Positions 1-5,361 of a stretch of DNA of 6,152 nucleotides are shown here, one piece after another. Within the stretch, counting starts at the first letter, position 1. Each line of letters opens with the position of its first letter. The stretch is from JANJTY01 sp038257155. Lineage in GTDB: Bacteria; Pseudomonadota; Gammaproteobacteria; Xanthomonadales; Xanthomonadaceae. The stretch covers positions 1 through 6,152 of the forward strand of contig JBBSJP010000094.1 of the NCBI GenBank assembly GCA_038257155.1, read 5' to 3'. Under the pieces are notes generated by a model. It had not been told where the DNA came from. It did not search any database and saw nothing but the letters and a program-made list of their open reading frames with translations. The position numbers and the translations under genes are program-made.

Positions 1-108
1 AACGATTACCGGTCAGCCACGCGGGCCGAGCGAGGACGAAGTTTCGGATGCGGGTGAATCTCCCGAAGACGGACGGCTGCCCGCGTTGGATGTGCCGGCT
101 GGTTCGGC
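1..108 (-). other. attC site, cut by the window edge
   Basis: Probable cassette recombination site. The right core box GTTCGGC is at 102-108. The left box would be GCCGAAC, and the window opens with its last three bases (AAC, 1-3). Inner arms CGCGGGC (20-26) and GCCCGCG (79-85) pair perfectly. Pairing between core boxes and inner arms is poor, so the call rests on the core box, the arms and the spacing from the next site. Orientation is taken from the minus-strand cassette genes. Confidence 0.5.
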
Positions 109-201
109 CGGCGACCATGCGCGGTCAGGTGGATTCGGTGGCCTCTGGGAATCGTCATGATGATCTCAGGAAGTCTGCGGGCTTCTCTTCTTTTGGCGGA
201 A

Positions 202-333
202 TCAACGCGGAAGATCCGAGGCCTCTTCTTCTACCGGGCTGGACGGGAGCGGGACGGATGGGGGAAACGCTGCGCGGGAAGAGGCGAAGTAAAACCGGGT
301 GACGCACTCACTACGACTCGCCTCGATGTTCAT
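202..333 (-). CDS. Possible 43-aa cassette protein, unknown function
   Basis: A short minus-strand ORF opening MNIEASRSECVTRFYF and ending VEEEASDLPR. I recognise no family, signal peptide or membrane segment; the middle is rich in Ser and Pro. The reason to list it is position: its ATG lies 7 bases from the GTTCGGC core of the attC at 341-434, the same spacing as the well-supported DUF4260, GNAT and membrane-protein cassettes. About 90 bases separate its stop from the next attC, more than for the other cassettes, and no ribosome site beyond a GAAAG stretch is visible. The alternative is that 109-340 is a non-coding cassette and this ORF is chance. The long plus-strand frames over the region have no protein-like character. 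Confidence 0.27.
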   Translation of the reverse strand: MNIEASRSECVTRFYFASSRAAFPPSVPLPSSPVEEEASDLPR

Positions 334-340
334 GACTTTC

Positions 341-434
341 GCCGAACGACCCAAGCTCAGCGACGGCGGCCACGGGACGCAACGATTGCAACCGCGATGG
401 CCCGCCGCCGTTCGCTGCAGCGCATAGGTTCGGC
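341..434 (-). other. attC recombination site
   Basis: The core boxes GCCGAAC (341-347) and GTTCGGC (428-434) are perfectly complementary. Inner arms CAGCGACGGCGGCCA (358-372) and TGGCCCGCCGCCGTTCGCTG (398-417) pair with unpaired extra bases on one side, the asymmetry typical of attC. It lies 19 bases beyond the DUF4260 stop and so closes that cassette. Confidence 0.82.
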
Positions 435-453
435 TCCTGGACTACTTGCTTAC

Positions 454-813
454 TCATAGACGATTAAGATGCGAGTCCTTGAAGGCGGTCGGAAACTTGA
501 GCCCGTAGCCAAGAAGACGATCGAAGCCTATGTGCGCAGCCCAAATCAAAGCCAGCGGAATGAGTGCCGCCTGGTCGCCCCAATAAGCGACGGCCCAGAG
601 AATTGCCGGCCCAAGATACGAGTGAACCGCGTTGTACGACCACGCTCCGACCATCTTCCCGGCAGCATATCCGATCATTGAGACATCGGGAACGAGGAAT
701 AGAAGCGCGAACTTTCCCCAAGATGCTCCAAGCGAAGTGTAGGCCACGCATGCTGCAACGAGCACGACCAAGCCCTCGATATGGAGATAAGCCTTTGGAC
801 CGGAGATGATCAT
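454..813 (-). CDS. DUF4260 family integral membrane protein
   Basis: A 119-aa hydrophobic protein with about four predicted membrane segments (roughly residues 13-30, 33-51, 65-80 and 82-97). Recognisable DUF4260 blocks are VPDVSMIGY (41-49), YNAVHSYLGP (60-69) and HIGFDRLLGYGLKFP (94-108), followed by a hydrophilic tail FKDSHLNRL. Length fits the family. The biochemical role of DUF4260 is not known to me, so none is given. I chose the ATG at 813 over an upstream TTG inside the attC core: it leaves GTTCGGC-aagaa-ATG, matching neighbouring cassettes, and starts the protein at MIISGPKAYLHIEG, where the conserved part begins. The gene fills the cassette between the attC sites at 341-434 and 819-931. 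No promoter of its own is evident, so transcription probably comes from upstream in the array. Confidence 0.86.
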   Translation of the reverse strand: MIISGPKAYLHIEGLVVLVAACVAYTSLGASWGKFALLFLVPDVSMIGYAAGKMVGAWSYNAVHSYLGPAILWAVAYWGDQAALIPLALIWAAHIGFDRLLGYGLKFPTAFKDSHLNRL

Positions 814-818
814 TTCTT

Positions 819-931
819 GCCGAACGTCCAAGATCTGCGGCGCTCACCCAGAGTAAGGATAATGATTGTATTGGGCTATCATAACCGAAAAAGGACCAAT
901 GGTGAGCGTTCGCAGTGGCGGTTGGTTCGGC
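819..931 (-). other. attC recombination site
   Basis: Core boxes GCCGAAC (819-825) and GTTCGGC (925-931) are exact complements. Arms CTGCGGCGCTCACC (835-848) and GGTGAGCGTTCGCAG (901-915) pair apart from a two-base insertion in one arm. The central loop is about 52 bases. The site closely resembles the attC at 5917-6028, sharing the arms and the loop motif ATTGGGCTATCA. Confidence 0.87.
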
Positions 932-938
932 GGTTCTC

Positions 939-1274
939 TCATTTGGCTGGGTCTACACTTGGCTCCTTAATGATCATCTTTAAATCGATGTCCGCCTTCG
1001 GTGCGACCACCGGCATACTGCGATCGAAGTCTGCGCTGGGCTCGACGATGGGCATCCGAGACACAAGTCGCTTCTGACCGGTCGATGCGCGCAGCATCAT
1101 CTCTGCCGTAGCCTTCGATTCTGGATCAAACAACGGAAACTTTCCCGTCTTCACGGCCTCCGAAAGCGAGAGTTCAGGGCGATCGGTGAGCTTCTCGGAG
1201 AAGCTCGGCAAACGGGCATCCGCCGCGGACAGGCCGGACGCAGACAGGAACAAGACAAGCGTGGTGATCTTCAT
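939..1274 (-). CDS. Small secreted protein with three 13-residue repeats
   Basis: A 111-aa protein with a clear N-terminal signal peptide, MKITTLVLFLSASGLSAADA, with likely cleavage after residue 18 or 20. The mature part is charged. Its C-terminal half carries three consecutive 13-residue units, at about 72-84 (SRMPIVEPSADFD), 85-97 (RSMPVVAPKADID) and 98-110 (LKMIIKEPSVDPA). I recall similar short secreted proteins in Verrucomicrobiota but know no function. An in-frame longer reading reaches to 1391, but it would run through the attC and bury the signal peptide, so the ATG at 1274 is preferred; no strong Shine-Dalgarno precedes it. The stop is 7 bases from the attC at 819-931. The start is 65 bases from the upstream attC, far more than in neighbouring cassettes, partly because of a duplication at 1299-1348. 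Confidence 0.72.
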   Translation of the reverse strand: MKITTLVLFLSASGLSAADARLPSFSEKLTDRPELSLSEAVKTGKFPLFDPESKATAEMMLRASTGQKRLVSRMPIVEPSADFDRSMPVVAPKADIDLKMIIKEPSVDPAK

Positions 1275-1298
1275 GACAGGGAGTAGAACGTATGAAGG

Positions 1299-1348
1299 AA
1301 GACTTTCTTTGTCGAATGTACGAAAAGAAGACCTTCTTTGCCGAACGT
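1299..1348. repeat. Imperfect direct repeat of the attC edge
   Basis: Two 21-base copies, 1299-1319 and 1328-1348, are offset by 29 bases and match at 18 of 21 positions. All three differences are T in the first copy and C in the second. The second copy includes the GCCGAAC core box (1340-1346) of the adjacent attC; the first has the degenerate form GTCGAAT. Confidence 0.9.
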
Positions 1349-1483
1349 CAAAGATGAGCCACGACCTTCGCTGGCGCGGCTCGTGCAACATTACAATTTG
1401 GATTCGACTGCTTCATTTCGATTACTCTTTCCGTAGCACGAGCCGTGACAGCGAAGGTCGTTGGCTCTGGCGCCTTGTTGAAC
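1340..1483 (-). other. attC recombination site, long type
   Basis: The left box is GCCGAAC (1340-1346). The right box is GTTGAAC (1477-1483), which fits the GTTRRRY consensus. Long arms 1356-1386 and 1436-1466 pair almost fully, for example ACGACCTTCGCTG with CAGCGAAGGTCGT. The minus strand, read as protein, gives the motif NKAPEPTTFAV, which I recall as a frequent spurious translation of such sites in Opitutaceae-like genomes. The loop is about 50 bases. Confidence 0.8.
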
Positions 1484-1589
1484 GAAGCCGCGGCGCGGCG
1501 CACGGGCTCGGGAGCGAAGTGGCGAGGGTGATGCATAGGGCGATCGGCACACTGGGCGGGGGCGGGATCCGCGGCAAGGCTGGTGCGGT

Positions 1590-2537
1590 ATGTCACTAAA
1601 CAAATCCACCAGGAAGGGACGCGCCGCCGCGGCCGCTCCTTCCGATCCTGAGTCGCTGGTCCGCTTCGCGGAACTGCTTAAACTGCGCAGCCTCGCATCG
1701 AGCACGCAATCGGAGTACCTGCGTTATCTCCGCAAGCTGGGCGCGCGCCTCAAACGCGATCCGGCCGAGCTGGAGGAAGCCCAGGTGCGCGAGCACTTGC
1801 TCCATCTTAAAGTCGGACACGGGTACTCGCCCTCTTCGATGCGCACCGCCGTCGCCGCCTTCCGGGTTTATTATTTACAGCACCTTGGACGCGACTGGCG
1901 GATTTTCAGTCTGGTGCGCTCACCGTCCGCGCAAACTCTGCCCGCGGTCCTCACCCGGAACGAGGTTGCGCGGTTGTTCCATGTCATTCGCGAACTCCGC
2001 TTTCGAGTGGTGCTGCGGCTGATCTACGCCTGCGGCCTCAGGATCTCCGAAGCGGCCACGCTCAAGGTCACCGATGTCAAACGGGATGGTCCGCGGCTGC
2101 ATATCGCCGGCGCCAAGGGAAACAAGGATCGCCTGGTTCCGCTGCCCGTCTGGGCGTATCGGGAGTTGCAGGACTACTGGCGGACCCACCGGCATCCCCA
2201 ATGGGTGTTTCCCGGCGTCGGCCGGGGCTGGCGGGAGACTCCGGGCGGCGTTGAACGCCTCGCCCACGCGGTGGAACCGATGGGCGTCGGCTCCATCCAG
2301 CACTGCGTCCGGCTCGCCCGAGTGGACGCGCGACTGCCGGAGACCACGCACGTGCACACGCTGCGTCACTCGTACGCCACCCACCTCCTCGAGGAAGGGG
2401 TGAGTATACGGCTGATCTCCGCCTATCTCGGCCACGCCTCGCTGGAGACGACCCTGATCTATACCCATCTGACCGCCGTCAACGAGGCGACGGCCCGCGC
2501 GGCGCTCGACCGCCTCCGGCCGGACGACCTCGCGTAA
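1590..2537 (+). CDS. Tyrosine recombinase of an IS91-type element
   Basis: A 315-aa phage-integrase-type site-specific recombinase. An N-terminal SAM-like core-binding domain covers roughly residues 18-105 (SLVRFAELLKLRSLASSTQ onwards). The catalytic domain covers about 115-300. The expected active-site residues are all visible: Arg151 (CGLRISEA), a lysine in the beta hairpin (AKGNKDR, Lys176 or Lys179), His256 and Arg259 (HTLRH), His282 (LGHAS) and nucleophile Tyr291 (LIYTHL). It lacks the extra helical segment of integron integrases, so it is not the IntI of the surrounding array. The ATG at 1590 is the first good start; only a weak AAGG precedes it. With the next gene it forms the two-gene operon of an IS91-family transposon. 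Its exact job there is unknown to me; resolution of transposition products is possible. Confidence 0.93.
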   Translation: MSLNKSTRKGRAAAAAPSDPESLVRFAELLKLRSLASSTQSEYLRYLRKLGARLKRDPAELEEAQVREHLLHLKVGHGYSPSSMRTAVAAFRVYYLQHLGRDWRIFSLVRSPSAQTLPAVLTRNEVARLFHVIRELRFRVVLRLIYACGLRISEAATLKVTDVKRDGPRLHIAGAKGNKDRLVPLPVWAYRELQDYWRTHRHPQWVFPGVGRGWRETPGGVERLAHAVEPMGVGSIQHCVRLARVDARLPETTHVHTLRHSYATHLLEEGVSIRLISAYLGHASLETTLIYTHLTAVNEATARAALDRLRPDDLA

Positions 2538-2572
2538 CCTCCGCAAGGTTTCGGACACCCTGCTCCTTAGCA

Positions 2573-3700
2573 ATGTCGGTGCTGGCCACCTGGCTCACCA
2601 GGCAGGCGCCGGCGTGGCTGGATCCCGCGAGAGCGGGACCGCTCACGCCGGCGCAACGCCGCGCCTTGCTCGCGATCTCGCGTTGCCGCACGCCCGAACT
2701 GGGCGGGCACCTCTATCGCTGCACCGACTGCACGGAAACCGAGTTCGCGTATCATAGTTGCCACCACCGCGCGTGTCCCCGCTGTGGCGGCAGCCGCACT
2801 GCGGAGTGGACCCAGCGGCAGACCGACCGGCTCCTGCCGGTCCCGTACTTCATGGTCACGTTCACCGTGCCGGAGCAACTGCGACCTCTCTTCGCCGTCC
2901 GCCCCACGTTGTTGCACGATCTGCTCTTCACCCAGGCCGCAGCCGCACTGCAATCGGTTGCTGACCGTCCCCGGCTCCTCGGCGCGGTCCTGGGGATGAT
3001 CGCGGTATTGCATACGTGGGGGCGCCAGATGCAGCATCATCCGCATCTGCACTTCATTATTCCGGGCGGAGGCTTGAGCCCGGACGGTACTCGGTGGGTT
3101 CCGAGTCGCCAGCCGGACTGGCTCCTGCCGATGAAGGCGGTCGCAGCGGCGTTTCGTCGCGGATTTGACGATGCCTTGCGGGCACAGGCACCCGAACTCT
3201 ATACTCAAGTTTCGGATGCGGTGTGGCGCACGCCCTGGTGGGTGCACAGCCAGCACGCCGGATCCGGCGAAGCGGTCGTGCGCTATATGGCGCGTTATGT
3301 TTTCCGTACTGCCATCAGCGATCATCGCCTGGTGTCCGCGGAGACCGACGCAGTCAGTTTTTCCTATACTGATTCCAAAAGCCATCGACCCGGAACCTGC
3401 CGGCTTTCGGCGGACGAGTTCATGCGCCGTTTCCTGCAGCATGTTTTGCCTCCGGGCCAGCATCGGGTGCGGTATTTTGGCTGGATGCACCCCGGCGCCC
3501 GCGCCCGGCGTTGTGTGGTCGAGACGCTTTTGTCGGCGGTGATCGTGGTGCGGACGCCTGCGGTGAAGCCGCCGCCCTGGCACCTGCGATGTACGCACTG
3601 CGGCGCTTTCGCACTGATCAGCGTCGGCCGGATCAAGCGGGGCTCGCCCCTGCCAGTTTGTGGGCAGGCGACCGGGCCACCCGAGGTTCGCTGCGCATGA
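2573..3700 (+). CDS. IS91-family Y2 HUH transposase
   Basis: A 375-aa rolling-circle transposase. An N-terminal zinc-binding domain has Cys50, Cys53, Cys63, His64, Cys68 and Cys71 (YRCTDC ... CHHRACPRCGG). The HUH metal-binding motif is in HHPHLHFIIPGGG (His158 and His160 in the HPHLH block). The paired catalytic tyrosines are Tyr238 and Tyr242 in VVRYMARYVFRTAIS. A C-terminal zinc-ribbon-like segment shows Cys340, Cys343 and Cys363 (LRCTHC ... VCG). Length and motif order match full-length family members, and no frameshift is seen. It would nick oriIS downstream of its own gene and transfer a single strand to a GTTC/CTTG-type target. The start at 2573 follows the recombinase stop by 35 bases, so the two are probably cotranscribed. 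GC-rich codon use matches the recombinase and differs from the GNAT and membrane-protein cassettes. Confidence 0.96.
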   Translation: MSVLATWLTRQAPAWLDPARAGPLTPAQRRALLAISRCRTPELGGHLYRCTDCTETEFAYHSCHHRACPRCGGSRTAEWTQRQTDRLLPVPYFMVTFTVPEQLRPLFAVRPTLLHDLLFTQAAAALQSVADRPRLLGAVLGMIAVLHTWGRQMQHHPHLHFIIPGGGLSPDGTRWVPSRQPDWLLPMKAVAAAFRRGFDDALRAQAPELYTQVSDAVWRTPWWVHSQHAGSGEAVVRYMARYVFRTAISDHRLVSAETDAVSFSYTDSKSHRPGTCRLSADEFMRRFLQHVLPPGQHRVRYFGWMHPGARARRCVVETLLSAVIVVRTPAVKPPPWHLRCTHCGAFALISVGRIKRGSPLPVCGQATGPPEVRCA

Positions 3701-3897
3701 AAATTGCGATCCTTATATCATCATCAGCTGTGACCGAACGCAAACAGGCACGTTCGGGCGGCGGAGCTTTGGCCGGTCTGGCGAAAACGCGTTATATTGA
3801 CCCGGATCATCACCGGTTGCACGACCCCGGTGCGATCGCGGAGGCGCTCGGCCAAGCGTTACGCGCGTTCAGAAAAGAAATCGATCCGTTATCGTGA
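3697..3897 (+). CDS. Possible 66-aa ORF overlapping transposase stop
   Basis: The ATG overlaps the transposase TGA (ATGA), the arrangement of translational coupling. The predicted protein begins MKIAILISSSAVTERKQ and ends with a helix-like stretch GAIAEALGQALRAFRKEIDP. I recognise no family. It lies in the segment between the transposase and the presumed oriIS end, which is normally non-coding in IS91 elements, and an inverted repeat (CCGAACG 3734-3740, CGTTCGG 3751-3757) lies within it. Chance is the more likely explanation. Confidence 0.2.
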   Translation: MKIAILISSSAVTERKQARSGGGALAGLAKTRYIDPDHHRLHDPGAIAEALGQALRAFRKEIDPLS

Positions 3898-3913
3898 CCT
3901 CGCTATAAGCGCG

Positions 3914-3938
3914 GCCCTGACACAATCCGCATCAGGGC
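3914..3938 (+). other. Hairpin near presumed oriIS end of IS91 element
   Basis: GCCCTGA (3914-3920) and TCAGGGC (3932-3938) are perfect inverted arms with an 11-base loop, about 32 bases before the inferred right end. A subterminal hairpin is the usual arrangement at the replication-origin end of IS91-type elements. There is no T-run, so it does not look like a terminator. Confidence 0.45.
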
Positions 3939-3970
3939 GGCCGCGATCACGGCAGGTATCCGTCGGGCTT

Positions 3971-4043
3971 GTTCAACCAGAGTCCGGTTCGGCTGCTGCG
4001 ACACAGAACTCTCAGAGTTGACACAGAACTCTCAGAGTTGGGC
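3971..4043 (-). other. Candidate attC at the IS91 junction
   Basis: The left box GTTCAAC (3971-3977) fits RYYYAAC and the right box GTTGGGC (4037-4043) fits GTTRRRY. CAAC pairs with GTTG, and AGAGT (3979-3983) can pair with ACTCT near 4028-4032 after an asymmetric spacer. It lies 7 bases beyond the GNAT stop, where that cassette's attC is expected. A 20-bp tandem duplication distorts the fold, and the IS91 right end abuts the left box, so it may be non-functional. Confidence 0.5.
4001..4040. repeat. Perfect 20-bp tandem duplication
   Basis: The unit ACACAGAACTCTCAGAGTTG occurs twice without mismatch, at 4001-4020 and 4021-4040. Each unit contains the palindrome AACTCT-C-AGAGTT and ends at the GTTG of an attC-like core, so the duplication starts and stops at core-box bases. 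Confidence 0.97.
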
Positions 4044-4050
4044 TCCGGAT

Positions 4051-4473
4051 TCATGACGGCATGATCTCCATCGTCAGACAGTAATCGCGGTAGCCGACAC
4101 TTCGCCAAAAAGCTATAGCGCCATGATTCTGGCACAAGACGTCGATCGTCAGCCGAACACTGCTTGGCCAAATCTGCTCTTTGAGTATCGAGAACGCTGC
4201 GCGTCCGATGCCGGTTCTTCTTCTGTCGCGCCGCACAAACAACTGACGTAGAAAAATCAGCTCGTCCTCCTTTTTGAAGAGAGCATAGCAAACCGGCGCA
4301 TCGCTCGAAAACAGCACCGCCTGATACTCACCTTGCAGCCACTTCTTCATTCGCTCGGCCAGCTGAGTAACCGTCATCAGATTTCGGTGACCTTCGTCGC
4401 GAATGAGCTGGTGATTCCATTCGGCGAGTAAGCCAAGATCCGAATCAGATGCTTCACGCCACGAGAGGTTCAT
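4051..4473 (-). CDS. GNAT family N-acetyltransferase
   Basis: A 140-aa protein with the GCN5-related fold that transfers acetyl from acetyl-CoA to an amine; the substrate cannot be told from sequence. The acetyl-CoA pyrophosphate-binding motif is RRTGIG (residues 85-90), preceded by the strand LIFLRQLFV (72-80). The C-terminal block NHGAIAFWRSVGYRDY (116-131) matches motif B, with the usual N-x-x-A-x-x-F-W pattern and GY. The N-terminus (WREASDSDLGLLAEWNHQL) fits alpha-1 of the fold. Length is normal for a single-domain GNAT. The ATG at 4473 gives GTTAGGC-aaagaaaa-ATG after the upstream attC, and the stop is 7 bases from the core box at 4037-4043. GNAT enzymes are common integron-cassette cargo, including in antibiotic resistance, but nothing here points to an aminoglycoside or other drug as substrate. 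Confidence 0.91.
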   Translation of the reverse strand: MNLSWREASDSDLGLLAEWNHQLIRDEGHRNLMTVTQLAERMKKWLQGEYQAVLFSSDAPVCYALFKKEDELIFLRQLFVRRDRRRTGIGRAAFSILKEQIWPSSVRLTIDVLCQNHGAIAFWRSVGYRDYCLTMEIMPS

Positions 4474-4481
4474 TTTTCTTT

Positions 4482-4548
4482 GCCTAACGTCATCAGTCAG
4501 ACACGAAGGGGCGCAGCCCCGGAGTTGTCTGTAGTGATCTGGTTGGTC
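4482..4548 (-). other. attC recombination site, short type
   Basis: The left box GCCTAAC (4482-4488) is a perfect RYYYAAC. The right box GTTGGTC (4542-4548) has one mismatch to GTTRRRY. Arms CATCAGTCAGACA (4491-4503) and TGTCTGTAGTGATC (4527-4540) pair with unpaired bases, and the centre is a small hairpin, GGGG-CGCAG-CCCC (4508-4520). Size and layout (67 bases) are those of compact cassette sites rather than the long sites to the left. Confidence 0.82.
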
Positions 4549-4555
4549 TGATTCT

Positions 4556-4867
4556 TCATTTCATTCTGTATCCTGACATGCCCTGCATGATGCCAAATAC
4601 ACTAACACAGCAAACGAAAACATGCGCCCCGACAACCAACCAGAATCGGACGGGTCTTGTCTTACGCTCGATGCGCTCAAATCCCGCACCATATGCGATG
4701 CCTGAAATAAGTGTCGCGACAAGCGAGCAAAAGAAAACCAAAAGAAACAGGCCCGCTCCCCAAACAAGGAACTCAGGACCCGCGCGATGGAACCTCGCGA
4801 CCACGAACAGCGGGGCGCCTATAAGCGCAACAAGTAGCGCATATTTCTGGATCAGATCGCTTCGCAT
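4556..4867 (-). CDS. Small membrane protein, unknown function
   Basis: A 103-aa hydrophobic protein with three likely membrane helices: about 8-25 (KYALLVALIGAPLFVVA), 32-57 (FLVWGAGLFLLVFFCSLVA and on) and 75-95 (FWLVVGAHVFVCCVSVFGIM). A charged loop, ERIERKTRPVR, lies between helices two and three, and the tail is short (SGYRMK). I recognise no family. The reading frame is supported by consistent hydrophobic patterning and by position: ATG at 4867 lies 7 bases from a GCCCAAC core (GTTGGGC-aaaagaa-ATG) and the stop is 7 bases from the attC at 4482-4548. It is therefore a complete one-gene cassette. Small multi-helix proteins of unknown role are frequent integron cargo. Confidence 0.68.
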   Translation of the reverse strand: MRSDLIQKYALLVALIGAPLFVVARFHRAGPEFLVWGAGLFLLVFFCSLVATLISGIAYGAGFERIERKTRPVRFWLVVGAHVFVCCVSVFGIMQGMSGYRMK

Positions 4868-4874
4868 TTCTTTT

Positions 4875-4939
4875 GCCCAACAGTGTTATTCACCGACACC
4901 GGAGTGTCGCAATATCGGAAGAACCACCGAGGTTCGGGC
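4875..4939 (-). other. Probable attC, short type
   Basis: The left box is GCCCAAC (4875-4881). The right end GTTCGGGC (4932-4939) is a near complement with one extra base. Inner arms GTG-TTC-CCG (4883-4895) and CGG-GAA-CAC (4916-4927) pair discontinuously. The centre holds the perfect hairpin CGACAC-CGGA-GTGTCG (4894-4909). It is placed exactly before the start of the membrane-protein cassette, which raises the likelihood. Confidence 0.57.
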
Positions 4940-5361
4940 ACTATGCCAATATTTGTGCTTTTCCTTCATTGGATTCTGAAGCTCAGGGGCTTCGGAGTTT
5001 TAAGCAATGTCGTTTTTCCTGGATTGTGACAGGATTGAGTTCCCAAATTGCGACACCCAAAAGCGACACCCAGTCTACTTTGGATGCGCTGTCGCTGTAT
5101 ACGTCACTGGGTGTCGCAATAACGGAAATCAGGGGACGCTGGCCACACTACTACGAATTGGGGTGGTCTGACGTTGGCTTTTGCATTGCAGGGTGTTCGG
5201 CGATTTCGGCAATGTCTTTATCGATGGATGCCGTCGAACCTAAGTTCCCGAAAAGCGACACCCAGAAGCAACCCCCCGGTGCCTTTTGGACCCAGCGAAC
5301 CCAATTTCTTTAAATCATGGAATGCGGATAGGAGGTTTTCGGTTCCTGCCCTATCGACATG
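4940..5361. other. Gene-less cassette filled with GCGACACCC repeats
   Basis: About 420 bases between two attC sites with no convincing gene on either strand. Instead it holds a cluster of related short repeats. GTTCCC-x-AA-xx-GCGACACCCA occurs at 5039-5059 and 5244-5264 (18 of 21 bases match). AAAAGCGACACCCAG occurs exactly at 5059-5073 and 5251-5265. TGGGTGTCGCAAT (5108-5120) is the exact inverse of ATTGCGACACCCA (5047-5059). GTGTCGCAATAxCGGAA occurs at 5111-5127 and again at 4904-4920 inside the adjacent attC. The region could be a REP/MITE-like repeat, the remnant of a small transposon, or a non-coding cassette. Plus-strand frames across it have no protein-like features, and the best minus-strand frame is a 36-codon fragment. 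Confidence 0.6.

Larger units (their letters stand above)
1484..3970 (+). mobile_element. IS91-family element with added tyrosine recombinase
   Basis: The unit holds a tyrosine recombinase gene followed 35 bases later by an IS91-type transposase gene, both on the plus strand. A subset of IS91-family elements is known to carry such a recombinase upstream of the transposase. IS91 elements move by rolling-circle replication, have no long terminal inverted repeats and make no target duplication; the right (oriIS) end abuts GTTC or CTTG. Here the sequence after a small hairpin (3914-3938) runs to CTTGTTC at 3968-3974, so the right end is placed at 3970, or 3967 if CTTG was the target. The left end is not visible. 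It lies somewhere in 1484-1589, a GC-rich stretch with no gene, and 1484 is only the outer limit. Both genes look intact. Confidence 0.68.

Noticed and set aside
1275..1339. Possible promoter in the leader of the secreted-protein gene
   Set aside because: The best boxes (TCGACA and CATACG, about 15 bases apart) match a sigma-70 promoter too poorly to report.
1348..1596. Minus-strand 82-aa frame containing NKAPEPTTFAV
   Set aside because: It reads straight through the long attC arms and loop. The protein pattern is a translation of the attC site, not a gene.
1590..2537. Recombinase considered as the integron integrase IntI
   Set aside because: It lacks the IntI-specific extra segment, lies directly upstream of and collinear with an IS91 transposase, and has no attI-like site beside it.
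1920..2573. Minus-strand 217-aa frame opposite the recombinase gene
   Set aside because: It lies entirely antisense to a gene with all catalytic residues conserved; in GC-rich DNA such shadow frames are expected.
2567..3598. Minus-strand 343-aa frame opposite the transposase gene
   Set aside because: Arg/His-rich, low-complexity composition and full overlap with an intact IS91 transposase mark it as a shadow frame.
3734..3757. CCGAACG/CGTTCGG inverted repeat as a possible attC
   Set aside because: Only 24 bases in total, lying inside the IS91 3' region, with no room for inner attC arms; treated as a small hairpin.
5195..5201. Isolated GTTCGGC core-like box in the gene-less cassette
   Set aside because: No complementary partner box or inner inverted arms at a suitable distance; nearby GACGCTGGCC and GACGTTGGC are direct, not inverted.
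4873..5313. Plus-strand 146-aa frame
   Set aside because: It starts at the edge of an attC, covers the repeat cluster, runs against the cassette orientation and shows no domain-like pattern.
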